DNA of 64,000 bases from CAVQKZ01 sp963837325 (GCA_963837325.1 CAWIMV010000002.1:62001-126000), one strand, 5' to 3'. Positions 24,353 through 33,848 are shown, numbered from the stretch's first letter. Translations and numbers: made by a program. Notes: generated from the sequence alone by a model not told the origin.

Positions 24353-24929
24353 TCATCGCTGCGGGATTACCTCTTCGTTGGCGACGAGCCATCGACCGGA
24401 TCGATGCGCGAAGGTCAGCCGGACCCGCGCCGGAAAGCTATCCGGCCGGTAGCTCGAATTGTCCTTGTGGTCAACGGTGAACGAAAGTGTTGCCGCTGGA
24501 TAGGCCGGGTCCGACATCTCGGTTGTCACGTTGATGATCGACCGGATCGTTTCCACAACCTGATCCTTGATAAGGCTGGCTTGGGTCTGCATGTGCCCCC
24601 GCACGTCCGGTCCCCCCTTGCTAGCGGCTGCGTACGAACGCCGCTTTGAACTCCGGCGTGAGTTGAGCTTCGGCCAAAGCGAAATCGCTCTTGATGTGCC
24701 GGTAGTCGACATGCACGAGCAGCACCAGATCACGTTCCGCGAGTGCGGTGACCTGAGCAACTGTCGGCGGGGCTGGCGCGACTGCACTCGAACCACGGGA
24801 GCCCGGTCCAGCCGAGGTCGTACTGCTGGGCGAGTGCGGCGTTTTGGGTGCGGGCTGAGTGCTGTGCGATGTGCATGCGGCTGTGACCGCCAGCGCGGCA
24901 GCGATCAGCGTCACCACCGGCCAGCTCAC
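24353..24929 (-). pseudogene. Lipoprotein with NTF2-like domain, frameshifted
   Basis: From GTG 24929 a signal peptide (VVTLIAAALAVTAAC) and a Thr/Ser/Pro-rich linker lead to TALAERDLVLLVHVDYRHIK. After FKAAFVRSR the frame shifts near 24625. It continues as TQASLIKDQVVETIRSIIN, YPAATLSFTVDHKDNSSY and FAHRSGRWLVANEEVIPQR. The second half has the build of Mce-associated or NTF2-like extracytoplasmic domains. One indel only, so the gene may be intact in the organism. Its GTG overlaps the stop of the MetE-like gene (GTGA), so the two are probably one operon. Confidence 0.6.
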
Positions 24930-25900
24930 GACTTCAAGGTATGCCCACCGAGGGCTAGGTGCGTCCAGGCGAGCACGATGTACGTCATGCCGCAGTCGTC
25001 GCGCGCGGCGCACTCGCTCGGCCACAGTGTCGACCGATTCCACCGCGAGATCGGACAGATCGATCACGCCGAGGATGATGGTCTTCCGGACAGCTCCCGC
25101 AGTGCAGACGAGTCGAGGTTCGACTGCCCGGTCTCGATGGAAATCTGGTCGCAGGTGCAGTCGGCGAGTTCGGGCAGGAACGAATAGCCCGACGGCCGTT
25201 CGTGGATGATCGCGGCATAGCCGAAGCACAAGTGCACTGCGGTGGTGCCGACGACTCCGTCGAGGGCACGGTTCAGCGCCTTCAGCCCGTACTGCCGAGC
25301 CGGCTCGGGCCGCGCCTGCAGGTACGGCTCGTCCAACTGGACGATGTCCGCTCCGGCAGCGAACAGGTCACGCACCTCTGCGTTGACGGCGTCGGCATAG
25401 GACGTACGCCAGTTCCTCGGCCGTGTCGTAGTAGTCGTTCTGCGCCTGCTGCGACATCGTGAACGGTCCCGGCACGGTCACCTTGATCGTCCGGTCGGTG
25501 TGCGCGCGCAGGAACCGGACGTCGAGCCACTTCCACCGGGTTGGGCCGGCTGATCGGACCAATCACTCGGGGCACGGGTTCGGATGGCCGCTGCGGTCCA
25601 ACGCCTCGCCCGGGTTGTCCAGGTCCAGGCCGACGAGCGCCGTGGCGAAGTGGTTGGAGTAGCTCTCCCGCCGGATCTCCCCGTCGGTGATGATGTCCAG
25701 CCCGGCGTCCCCTGAGCCTTGATCGCCAGCAGCGTCGCATCGTCCTGAGCCTCGGCCAGGTAGGCCGGCTCCGGGCGCCACAGCTCCTTGGCGCGCACCC
25801 GCGGCGGGAAACGTCCGGCCAGCTTGGCCCGGTCGATCAGCCAGTCGGGCTGGGCGAAGCTGCCGACCAGGCTGGTGGGGAACAGCGGGAGCGTGGACAT
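24926..25900 (-). pseudogene. MetE-like (cobalamin-independent) methyltransferase, frameshifted
   Basis: A protein of the UROD/MetE C-terminal fold used to transfer methyl groups to thiols. From the start at 25900: LFPTSLVGSFAQPDWLIDR, then (shift near 25720) LDIITDGEIRRESYSNHFA, then (shift near 25560) TIKVTVPGPFTMSQQAQND, then (shift near 25380) FAAGADIVQLDEPYLQARP and LCFGYAAI. A last shift near 25070 gives TIILGVIDLSDLAVESVDT, and another gives CGMTYIVL before the stop at 24926. At least four or five indels occur while conserved residues are kept. Relatives of this short MetE type sit in catabolic operons and may serve demethylation. Here it ends the cluster downstream of the flavin monooxygenase. 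Confidence 0.75.
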
Positions 25901-25923
25901 GAACGGTGACCTCCGCGGTCGAA

Positions 25924-27591
25924 TCAGACAGCCGGTTCGGTGACTGTGGAGCGGGTGTCGTGGTCGGCATCGGCACGACAGAGCACGTGCCGCATCACGG
26001 AACGGATCATGCCCTCGTGATCGTCAACCAGCTCGCAAGCCCACCAGCCGATGACGCCGTCGGGACGGACGATGACGGCACCGGTCGGGCCGACCCCATA
26101 TGCGGTCTCGAACTCCCATTCTTGGTCGACGAGGGTCCCGTCCGCTCCGACGCGGTACGCAGCCAAAGGCACGGCCAAGTCCGCCGCCACCTGAGCCGCG
26201 GCCGCGCACCAGGGTTCGCCGCGGGAGCCGGCGATGAGTACGAACCCGTGGCCGAAGAGATCGAGCATCGAGATCGGAGCGCCGTCGCACTCCACTGGGA
26301 CGTGCGGGGCGCGCACTCCCGCGCCGGTGATCGGCGCACGCGGGTCGTGCAGCGGCGCGTCGCCGGTGGGCAGCGCCGAGTGGACGCCGGCCGACCGGTA
26401 CAAGATGCCTAGTTCGATCGAGGGATCGTCCAACGGTGGCGCGATGTCGTCCTTGGGCAGCGTGGTGTCGACGCGGGTGACGTAGCGCGTGTACGCCTGC
26501 TCCACGATCAGGGCGCTGGCCGGCCGGCGTTCGACGTCGTAGGTGTCGAGGAGGCCGGGGCCGGCGGTGCCGTCGAGCACGAGCGCCAGCTTCCAGGCCA
26601 GGTTGTGCGCGTCGGCGACCCCCGTGTTACCGCCGAAGCCACCGGTCGGCGGCATGACGTGGGCGGCGTCGCCGGCCAGCAGGACCCGACCGTCGGCGAA
26701 ACGCTCGGCCCAACCGGCGGAGGCCGCCCACGGTTGCACATTGTCGATCTCGATCGCCATGTCCGCCGAGCCGCCGAGCGCAGTGCGGACGTATTCGATA
26801 CAGCGGTCCGGGCTCATGTCGGCCGCGACGTCGGTCGTCCTGGTGCCCTCAGCATCGGTGGTGGAGAACACGGCCAGGAACCCGGACTGGGCGTCGATGG
26901 CGAACCGGAAGAAGCCCAGCAGGTCGGGGTGGTTGACGTAGACGACGCTGAGATTGCGCCCGCCGATCATCGCGCTGACGTCGGCGCGAAAATAGATGGT
27001 GATGCAGTTGGCGAAGTCTCCGCGACCGTGCCGCGCTATTCCGAGCCGTTCGCGGATCGCACTGTGCGCTCCGTCGGCGGCGATCAGATAGCGCGAGTGG
27101 ACGGCTTGGTCCGCACCACCGTCGCGCGATCGGATGACGGAGCGCACGCCCTCGTCGTCTTGTTCGAAGCTGACCAGTTCGGTGAGATAGCGCACGTCGG
27201 CGCCGAGTTCTTCGGCCTTCGCCCGCACCACGGGTTCGAGCCCGATCTGGGTGATGAACAGCCGGGCGGTCGGGCTGAGACCTTCCACGCTGTCGTTGAA
27301 CGACGTGTAGAAGTGCACCAACTCCTTGCCGCTCAGGCTCTCGACCGCGATGATCGCGCCGTTCTGCACGAACTCGCGCGCGGCCGCCGCCTCGACGGCA
27401 TCCTGCAGCCCGAGTTCGCGGAAGACCTCCATCGTGCGTTGGTGGAACGACGCCGCGCGTGGATGGATCGCCGTCCCCCGGTGTCGTTCGACCAGCAGGT
27501 TCGGCACCCCGTGCGCGCCGAGCAGGGCTGAAGCGGTGAGGCCGACCAGGCTGCCGCCGACGATGAGTACCGGGACCTCGAGGTCGCTCAT
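25924..27591 (-). CDS. FAD-dependent aromatic-ring monooxygenase
   Basis: A 555-residue class A flavoprotein hydroxylase. The N-terminal dinucleotide motif is VLIVGGSLVGLTASALLGA, the ribose-binding motif is RYLIAADGAHSAIRERLGI (the DG motif), and GRVLLAGDAAHVMPPTGG plus FGGNTGVADAHNLAWKLAL is the GD motif. The C-terminal thioredoxin-like domain (from about residue 400) is typical of phenol hydroxylase/MhpA-type enzymes. It needs NAD(P)H and O2 and hydroxylates a phenolic ring. It is intact, although both neighbours are frameshifted. It begins 8 bases after the amidohydrolase stop, so it is in the same operon and could prepare the catechol-type substrate of the extradiol dioxygenase upstream. 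Confidence 0.93.
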   Translation of the reverse strand: MSDLEVPVLIVGGSLVGLTASALLGAHGVPNLLVERHRGTAIHPRAASFHQRTMEVFRELGLQDAVEAAAAREFVQNGAIIAVESLSGKELVHFYTSFNDSVEGLSPTARLFITQIGLEPVVRAKAEELGADVRYLTELVSFEQDDEGVRSVIRSRDGGADQAVHSRYLIAADGAHSAIRERLGIARHGRGDFANCITIYFRADVSAMIGGRNLSVVYVNHPDLLGFFRFAIDAQSGFLAVFSTTDAEGTRTTDVAADMSPDRCIEYVRTALGGSADMAIEIDNVQPWAASAGWAERFADGRVLLAGDAAHVMPPTGGFGGNTGVADAHNLAWKLALVLDGTAGPGLLDTYDVERRPASALIVEQAYTRYVTRVDTTLPKDDIAPPLDDPSIELGILYRSAGVHSALPTGDAPLHDPRAPITGAGVRAPHVPVECDGAPISMLDLFGHGFVLIAGSRGEPWCAAAAQVAADLAVPLAAYRVGADGTLVDQEWEFETAYGVGPTGAVIVRPDGVIGWWACELVDDHEGMIRSVMRHVLCRADADHDTRSTVTEPAV

Positions 27592-27599
27592 CAGTCGAC

Positions 27600-29098
27600 T
27601 CAGTTCGCCGGCGCCGGGCGCTCGGCCAGGTCGTCGCGCTGGGCCCGGTGCCGTGCCTGCTCACCCGCGTAGTCGGTGTAGGTGTATGGATTCGGGATCC
27701 GCTCGGTGGTCGGCAACTCGGGCGTCAGGCTCTCCTGCCAAGCCTGCTCGCCCATGAGTGGAGCGGGCGTAGTCCACCGTGCCGGCTACCGCTTCCTTCG
27801 CGGCCCGCAGGTCGACGTCGACCAGCTTGTGCTCGTGCTTGTGCACGCGTCCATTCGACGAGCACGGTGTGCACGTCGCCGCGGCTCGCCTGGAAACACG
27901 AGGCTGCCGAAGGGGTGCAGTAACGGGTACAGCGCGGGCGAGTCGTCGTTCTTGATCAGGACGAGGTCGGCCTGCTTGCCCGGCGGCGATGCTGCCGATC
28001 TTGTCGTCGAGCCCGAGCGCCTTGGCCCCGCCGATCGTCGCCCAACGAGACGACCTCTTCGGCCCGCAGGTGGTTGTGGACGACGGTGTCGCCGTTGGCG
28101 TGGGCCTCGAGGTGCTCGCGGGAACGGTCGGCCGACAGCGTGGCCCGCATCGCCGAGAACAGGTCGCGCTCCACCAAACGCTGGTGTCCATGGACAGCGA
28201 GACCGGGATGCCGTGCTTGCGCAACTGACCAGGTGGGCGGGTAGCCCTGACCGGCGCTCTGCTCGCTCTCGGTCGACACCGACGCCGAACCGCCGCTCGC
28301 CGCGATGCGCTGGTAGGAATCCTGCGTAGAGCGTCGCGGCATGGACGTAGGTCACGTCCGGCGTCATGAAGCCGTTCTCCCACATCAGCCGGATGCTGTC
28401 GTCGTTGGTCGCGCCCCACACCCCCGCGTGGGTGGTGACACGCAGGCCGAGGTCACGGGCCGCCTCGAACGCACCCTTCTCCGGGAACGCCGGATCGCCT
28501 GTGACGTCGAAGGCCAGTTGCAGGCCGAGCATGTCGTCGGTGTCGAGTGCGGTCGACGAAGCTGCGGAAGTCCGCGCTGTTGGTCCACTCCCACGGCGCG
28601 CCGAGCAGGTTGCCGTAGGCCAGGACGAAGCGCCCCGGTGCCCGGCGCAGCGCGTCAAGCGCGGCCTCGCCGTGTTCGATGGTCTGCAGGCCGTGCGACC
28701 AATCGAGGGTCGTAGTCACTCCGGAGTCGATCGCTTCGAGCGGCCGCGAGCAGGTTGCCGGCCGCGATGTCCTCGGGACGGAAGATCTTGCCCCAGGACA
28801 GGTAGTAGAAGACGAAGTACTGGGTCAGCGTCCAGTCCGCGCCAAGCCCGCGCAGCGCGGTCTGCCACATGTGCCGGTGGGTGTCGACGATGCCGGGCAT
28901 AAGGATGCCTCCGGAGGCGTCGATCTCGATGGCGCCGTCGGGGGCCGCAAGTTGCCGGCCGACGTCGACAAGCTTGTCGCCCTTCACGAGCACGTCACCG
29001 CCGTCGACGACGCCAGCGTCGTCCATCGTCAGCACCGTCGCATTGCGGAAGACGACCGGGCGTCCGTCGCCGACCTGGCTGATCTCGTCCGGATTCAT
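27600..29098 (-). pseudogene. Amidohydrolase (TrzA/AtzA-like), frameshifted
   Basis: A metal-dependent hydrolase of the cytosine-deaminase/chlorohydrolase group. From ATG 29098: VVFRNATVLTMDDAGVVDGG, then ILMPGIVDTHRHMWQTALRG (metal-binding HxH). In other frames follow TTLDWSHGLQTIEHGEAAL, LGLRVTTHAGVWGATND, TPDVTYVHAATL (metal His), HGIPVSLSMDTSVWW (metal Asp region), GGAKALGLDDKIGSIAAGKQ and DLVLIKNDDSPALYPLLHP. The end, TTERIPNPYTYTDYAG, leads to a stop at 27600. I count six or more single-base shifts in 1.5 kb, with residues well conserved in between. It overlaps the DoxX gene by 4 bases (29095-29098). Confidence 0.8.
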
Positions 29099-29508
29099 CG
29101 GCCGTCCTCTCGTGCACCCGGGCGGGCCAGCACCTGGAGCAGCCCGCCGACGATGCTGATGTTCTTCAGGAAGTGGTTGCGCTGGCTATTGCGCTCAATG
29201 CCGGCCTCGAACTCCCAGAACCGGTGGCCGCCCGCCGTGGTCGGGATGATCGAGCCGATCAGCACCGCGGCCGACAGCCGAGGCGCAATGCCCAGCCCCA
29301 GCGTGGCGCCAGCCACCACCTGCGTGGCTGCGTTCAACCGCACCAGCGTGACGTCGTCGGGCAGCGCCACCGGCGCAACCGAGCGAACGGTCGACAGCAC
29401 GGGTTCGGCCTTCTTCGCCGGCGGATCCGGATTGCGGACCACGCCGGCGCCCGCCTGGATGAAGACCCAGCCGAGCGCGGCCCGGCCCGCGGACTCGACG
29501 ATGCTCAC
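29095..29508 (-). CDS. DoxX-like membrane protein
   Basis: A 137-residue four-helix membrane protein. AALGWVFIQAGAGVVRNPDP at the N-terminus, then RLNAATQVVAGATLGLGIAP, LSAAVLIGSIIPTTAGGHRFW and KNISIVGGLLQVLA at the end are the hallmarks of the DoxX/DoxD superfamily. These proteins are often found with oxidoreductases and are suggested to act in quinone or sulfur redox chemistry. Its role here is unknown. GTG 29508 overlaps the LigA-type stop codon (GTGA), so it is translationally coupled to it. Confidence 0.8.
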   Translation of the reverse strand: MSIVESAGRAALGWVFIQAGAGVVRNPDPPAKKAEPVLSTVRSVAPVALPDDVTLVRLNAATQVVAGATLGLGIAPRLSAAVLIGSIIPTTAGGHRFWEFEAGIERNSQRNHFLKNISIVGGLLQVLARPGAREDGR

Positions 29509-29869
29509 GTCGAGATGTCCGGGTAGGGGCGCGTGACGTGCGAGAGGTTGGCCGCGTAGTCCAGTTGCATCGCGAGTGGCTCGTCGAAGTTCTGCTCGAA
29601 CATCGCGATCCACAACGTCAGGGTCAGGAACGGATGCGCGCCCATCTCGAACAGCGCCACGTGATCGTGCGAAGCCAGCGCGTCGCGCTCGGCGTCGGTG
29701 AAGCGCAACCAGGTGGATGCCTCGCCCGCCGATGCAGTTCAGCACCCGGTTCGCCTGCTCGGCCTCCCACCACGCGACCGTCCCATCCGGGTCGTCGCGG
29801 TAGCGGGTCACCAGCTCCGGGTCGCGGTCGACCGTGAACAGGAACTTGTTCACGAAGGTACTTGCTCAT
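29505..29869 (-). pseudogene. Extradiol dioxygenase small subunit (LigA-type), frameshifted
   Basis: The alpha-subunit-like partner of a class III ring-cleavage dioxygenase. From ATG 29869 it reads MSKY, one base out of register, then FVNKFLFTVDRDPELVTRY and WWEAEQANRVLNCIGGRG. After another shift near 29710 it reads FTDAERDALASHDHVALFE and MGAHPFLTLTLWIAMFEQ. The VNKFLFTxDRDPEL and FEMGAHPFL blocks are typical of LigA and gallate-dioxygenase small domains. Its start overlaps the LigB-type stop by one base (TGATG). Two indels occur while all conserved blocks are present. Confidence 0.78.
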
Positions 29870-30730
29870 CAGACGTCCACCCCGTTCGGGTACCAAGTGA
29901 AGTAGGCCTCCATGGTGTGGAACAGGTCGAGGTTGTCGGCGTAGTCGGCCTTGTTGTTGCCGGCGATGCCCATCATCAGCATGAAGTCCATGAAGCCGTG
30001 CGTCGCGTTGCCGGGCTCGTGCAGGCTGTCGAGGCTGACGTTCGCCAGGCAGCCGTCGATGTCACCGTTGGCGATCCACTCCACGGCCTTCGCGTCGAAC
30101 TCCGGGTCCGGGCCGTGCGCGCCGAACTGACGAGGGCCCGCCCAGCTCCAAGGACAGATGCCCGGTGCCGATGACCGCGACCCGCAACTGGCTCGGCCAG
30201 GCGTCGATCAGCTCGCGGATGGTGCGCCCGAGTTGGACGAAGCGCTCCGGGCGCGGCAGGGGCGGCGCGAAGATGTTGGTGTAGATCGGCACGATCGGCA
30301 GGTCGTTCTGGGGCCGCACCGTGAAGATCGGGCAGGTGATGCTGTGGTCGACCCGCAGCTCGTTGCTGAAAGCCAGGTCGAAGCCGCGGTCGATGCCCTC
30401 GCGCAGGATGTACGCCGACAGGTCCTCGTGCCCGCGCAGCAGGAGCCTCGGCAGCCCGAACTCGCGTTCCTCGTTGTAATAGTTCGCGTCGTAGAAGGGG
30501 GCCTTACCGACCAGGAATTGCGGCATGTTGTCCAGCCACAACTGGTGGAAGTGGTCCGAGCCCACCATCACGAGCAGGTCCGGTCGCACCCGGGTCAACG
30601 TCTCGCGGTAGGACTCCACCTTGCTGACCCAGTCGGCCGCGAACGGCGGAGCCTGGTCCGGTGGCAGCAGGCTGGTGCGGTAGTAGAACGGGTGGTGGGT
30701 CGTCGCCAGCACGGCCACCAGCTTCGCCAT
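29869..30730 (-). pseudogene. Class III extradiol ring-cleavage dioxygenase (LigB-type), frameshifted
   Basis: The catalytic Fe(II) subunit. ATG 30730 (with AGGAGGTG upstream) begins AKLVAVLATTHHPFYYRTS with the metal-binding His. Next come LLVMVGSDHFHQLWLDNMP (second His), DHSITCPIFTVRPQNDLP and VPIYTNIFAPPLPRPERFV, then RVAVIGTGHLSLELGG. A single shift near 30130 leads to HGFMDFMLMMGIAGNNKAD and the C-terminus EAYFTWYPNGVDV. It is similar to protocatechuate 4,5-dioxygenase or gallate dioxygenase beta subunits; the substrate is not certain. It is the first gene of the leftward operon, divergent from the IclR gene. Confidence 0.82.
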
Positions 30731-30779
30731 CTGAGGACTCACCTCCTGCGGGTGATGGGGGTCAATCCGGCCAACAGCG

Positions 30780-30793
30780 CGTACAGTTGTCCG
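30780..30793. promoter_or_regulatory. Probable IclR-type operator, divergent promoter
   Basis: CGTACAGTTGTCCG: hexamers CGTACA and TGTCCG around 2 bases, one mismatch from a perfect inverted repeat. It is the same site type as at 31750-31763 and lies 12 bases before the IclR start and 50 bases before the LigB-type start. Confidence 0.65.
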
Positions 30794-30804
30794 CCAGGTG
30801 AACG

Positions 30805-31713
30805 GTGAGTAGAACCTTCTCTCGCGTTCGAGACCGTGTCAAGGCCCGGACGCGCGGGCGACGGGAGGCGCAAGTGGCTGGACGCGGCACCGGTCCGGAC
30901 TTCGTTGAAGCCCTAGCCCGCGGTCTGGACGTGCTGTGCTGCTTCGACGCCCAGCGACCGCGGATGAGCCTCACCGAGATCGCCGCCGAGGCCGGGCTGG
31001 CCCGCCCGACCGCCCGCCGGCTGCTGCTGACGCTCCAGGAACTTGGCTACGTGCGGGTCGAGAGCGGGATGTTCCTGCTGACCCCGCGCGTACTGCGGCT
31101 GGGCATGGCCTACGTCGGCGCGTTGGGGTTGTGGGACATCGCCCGGCCCCATCTCGAAGACTTGGTCGCGCAGACGCACGAGTCGTCGTCGATGGCCCAG
31201 CTGGACGGCTCGGACATCGTGTACGTCGCCCGGGTGGCCGTGCCCAAGATCATCACGCTGCGGGTCGAGATTGGCACCCGGTTCCCGGCTTTGCAGACAT
31301 CGCAGGGGAAAGTGCTTCTGGCCGCCCTCGATGCCGACACGCTCGAGCGGACGCTGGCCGAGCCCAGCCGCTCCGGGCTGTCACCGTTTCCCCGGCGGTC
31401 GCGCGCCGACGTCGCCGAGGAACTGGCTGCCGTCCGGGCCCGCGGCTGGGCCGTGGCCAATGAGGAACTGGCGCCTGGCATCCGCTCGGTAGCGGTCCCG
31501 GTGCGCGACGGGGCCGGCGTGGTGCGGGCGGCCATGAACGTCACCGTCCACGCGGCCGAGACGCCCCTGGCCGTGCTCACCGGCGAGCACCTGCCCCGGC
31601 TCCTGCGGGCGGCCGGCGAGGTCGCGGCCGACTGGGCCCTCGCCCAGTCCCGACCCCACTCCGAGCTGGCCCGCTCCGTCACCGCCGATGCGCCTCCAGC
31701 GGCCGCCGGGTGA
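30805..31713 (+). CDS. IclR-family regulator of the aromatic cluster
   Basis: A 302-residue regulator. The N-terminal winged helix-turn-helix is RMSLTEIAAEAGLARPTA followed by RRLLLTLQELGYV. The effector domain contains SSSMAQLDGSDIVYVARVA, GTRFPALQTSQGKVLLAAL and WAVANEELAPGIRSVAVPV. CFDAQRPRMSLTEIAAEAGL is close to PcaR/PobR/PcaU types, which respond to aromatic acids such as protocatechuate or 4-hydroxybenzoate, often as activators. It lies between the leftward dioxygenase operon and the rightward CoA-transferase genes. Matching inverted repeats occur at both promoter regions, so it likely controls both arms. Confidence 0.93.
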   Translation: MSRTFSRVRDRVKARTRGRREAQVAGRGTGPDFVEALARGLDVLCCFDAQRPRMSLTEIAAEAGLARPTARRLLLTLQELGYVRVESGMFLLTPRVLRLGMAYVGALGLWDIARPHLEDLVAQTHESSSMAQLDGSDIVYVARVAVPKIITLRVEIGTRFPALQTSQGKVLLAALDADTLERTLAEPSRSGLSPFPRRSRADVAEELAAVRARGWAVANEELAPGIRSVAVPVRDGAGVVRAAMNVTVHAAETPLAVLTGEHLPRLLRAAGEVAADWALAQSRPHSELARSVTADAPPAAAG

Positions 31714-31749
31714 GCGCCTTGACAGACGCGTCCTAGCCGCACACCATGA

Positions 31750-31763
31750 CGGACAACTGTCCG
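31750..31763. promoter_or_regulatory. Probable IclR-type operator before CoA-transferase
   Basis: CGGACAACTGTCCG: perfect hexamer inverted repeat CGGACA/TGTCCG with a 2-base spacer, 24 bases before the preferred TTG start (31788). A one-mismatch copy lies at 30780-30793. Confidence 0.7.
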
Positions 31764-31787
31764 CTGTCCGGCGTCGAGGAGTTTGCG

Positions 31788-33005
31788 TTGTCCACCGCAG
31801 AGCACCACCCACCCGGCCCCCCGAACACCGGGCCGTTGTCCGGCCTGGTCGTGGCGGATTTCTCGCGGGTGCTCGCCGGGCCGTACTGCACGATGCTGCT
31901 CGGCGACCTCGGGGCCGAGGTGATCAAGGTCGAAAGTCCGGCCGGCGACGACACCCGGCACTGGGTTCCGCCGGTCCGTGACGATGTGGGCACGTACTTC
32001 CTGGCCGTCAACCGCAACAAGCGCTCGATCGTGCTGGACCTCGGCGACGATGCCGATCTCGAGGTGGCGCATGCCCTGTCCGCGCGGGCCGACGTGTTCA
32101 TCAACAACTTCAAGCCGGGGGGCCTGCGCCGCTTCGGCCTGGACTACGACGCGGTGGCCGCCCGCAATCCGCGCAGCATCTACTGCTCGATCAGCGGCTT
32201 CGGCACCGCGGGCGGCGCCAAGCTGCCGGGCTACGACCTGCTCGTACAAGGCATGTCCGGCCTGATGAGCCTCACCGGCGGTCCGGACGGACCGGCCTAC
32301 CGCGCCGGCATCTCGGTCTTCGACGTCATGACCGGCCTGCAGTCGGCGGTCGGCATCCTGGCCGCGCTGCACCACCGCGACGCGACCGGCGCCGGTCAGC
32401 AGATCGAGACGAACCTGCTTTCGACCGCGCTCTCGACCATGGTCAACCAGACCTCGGCCTACGTCGCCGGCGGCGTCGTTCCTGGGCGAATGGGCAATTC
32501 GCATCTGAGCGTCTTCCCGTACGAGCCGCTGCCGACGGGCGACGGTGAGCTGATCATCGTCGCCGGCAACGACGGTCAGTTCGCCAAGCTCTGCGCCGCG
32601 CTAGGAGCGGCCGGAGCTGGCCGAGGACCCGCGTTTCGCCACGGTCGGGAAGCGCAACGCCAACCGCGAAGCGCTGCGGCCGCTGCTGCTGGAGCGGCTG
32701 AAGACCCGCTCGGCCCAGGAGTGGTTCAGCGTCTTCACCGAATTCGGCGTCCCGTGCGGCCCGATCAACGACGTCCGCGGCGGCGTCGAGCTCGTCGGCG
32801 GACCTCGGCCTGGACCCAGTGGTGCCGATCGACGGCGTACCGACGGTTCGCAACCCGATCACGATGTCAGCGACTCCCCCGCGCTACGACCTGCCCCCAC
32901 CCGCCCTGGACTCCGACGGTGACGCGATCCGGGCCTGGCTCGGGTTCCCCGAACACCGCGATCACCACGCGGCACCGTGGCGGAGACCCGGTTCCGTCCG
33001 GCTAG
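31788..33005 (+). pseudogene. Class III (CaiB/BaiF) CoA-transferase, frameshifted
   Basis: A CoA-transferase moving CoA between organic acids. TTG 31788 is preferred because GAGGAG lies 7 bases upstream; the ATG at 31746 would place the operator inside the gene. Visible blocks are VVADFSRVLAGPYCTMLLGD, GAEVIKVESPAGDDTR, NRNKRSIVLDL and INNFKPGGLRRFGLDY. ISVFDVMTGLQSAVGILAAL carries the catalytic Asp. After AGNDGQFAKLCAALG the frame shifts near 32605 to FATVGKRNANREALRPLLL and FTEFGVPCGPINDVR. It shifts again near 32795 to DLGLDPVVPIDGVPTVRN. The exact C-terminus is unclear because this last frame runs on toward the lyase gene; the stop at 33003-33005 is used. Confidence 0.75.
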
Positions 33006-33022
33006 AAGAGAAAGGCACCATC

Positions 33023-33829
33023 GTGGCCGAAGCCGGCGCCGCGTCGTTCCCGTCGTTCCCGACTTCGCTGGGAACGTCGGACGAAACGACGATCACCCTG
33101 CTCGGGCAGGACCTCGCCGCCGACCTGATGGGCCAGGTCAGCTTCGGCGAGCTCGCCTACTGGTTGCTCACGTTGAAGCGGCCGACCCCGCAACAGTTGC
33201 GACTGTTCGAGGCGGTATTGCTCGGCCTGGCCGATCACGGTTTCACCCCGACCGCGATCGCGGCCCGCTTGACCTATCTCAGTGCGCCGGACGCCATCCA
33301 GGGGGCGCTGGCCGCGGGCATCCTGGGCGGCGGCTCGCGCTACCTCGGTGTCACCGAGGACACCGGGCGGTTCCTGGCCGAGGTCCTCGCCGGCGTCGAG
33401 GAGCTGCCCACCGACGAGGCCGGTTGGGACGCCCTGGCGACTCGTGCGGTCACCGACCGCAAGACCGCCGGCCGCTTCGTCCCCGGGCTCGGCCACCCCG
33501 TGCACAAGCAGGGCGATCCCCGCACCCCGGTGATCGTCCGGATCGCCCGCGAAGAGGACCTCTACGGCCCGCACCTCGCGCTGTTCGAAGCGGTCGGCCG
33601 GGTCCATCCGGCGATCCTGGGGCGGACGTTGCCACTGAACGGCGCCGGCGTCAGCGGGGCGGCGCTCGCCGACCTCGGGCTGCCGCTGGAGTTGCTGCGG
33701 GGCACCGTCCTGCTCGCCCGCTGCGCCGGGCTGCTCGGCCAGATCGCGGAGGAGATCCGCCGGCCGATCGCGAACGCGATGTATCTCGCCATCGACCGCA
33801 ACGCCGAGTACGAGCCCCCGACGCACTAG
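33023..33829 (+). CDS. Citryl-CoA lyase-like, citrate-synthase fold
   Basis: A 268-residue enzyme of the citrate synthase superfamily. LLGQDLAADLMGQVSFGELA, LLGLADHGFTPTAIAARL and PGLGHPVHKQGDPRTPVIV (catalytic His block) are typical of the short lyase-type members that cleave citryl-CoA or related CoA esters rather than the roughly 430-residue synthases. GTG 33023 is chosen (GAAGAGAAAG upstream); the open frame continues upstream into the CoA-transferase. A CoA-transferase plus a lyase is a logical pair: one makes a CoA ester of a ring-cleavage product and the other splits it to acetyl-CoA or pyruvate-level units. The substrate is inferred from context. Confidence 0.82.
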   Translation: MAEAGAASFPSFPTSLGTSDETTITLLGQDLAADLMGQVSFGELAYWLLTLKRPTPQQLRLFEAVLLGLADHGFTPTAIAARLTYLSAPDAIQGALAAGILGGGSRYLGVTEDTGRFLAEVLAGVEELPTDEAGWDALATRAVTDRKTAGRFVPGLGHPVHKQGDPRTPVIVRIAREEDLYGPHLALFEAVGRVHPAILGRTLPLNGAGVSGAALADLGLPLELLRGTVLLARCAGLLGQIAEEIRRPIANAMYLAIDRNAEYEPPTH

Positions 33830-33848
33830 TCGGCCGGCCGTCGAGGCA

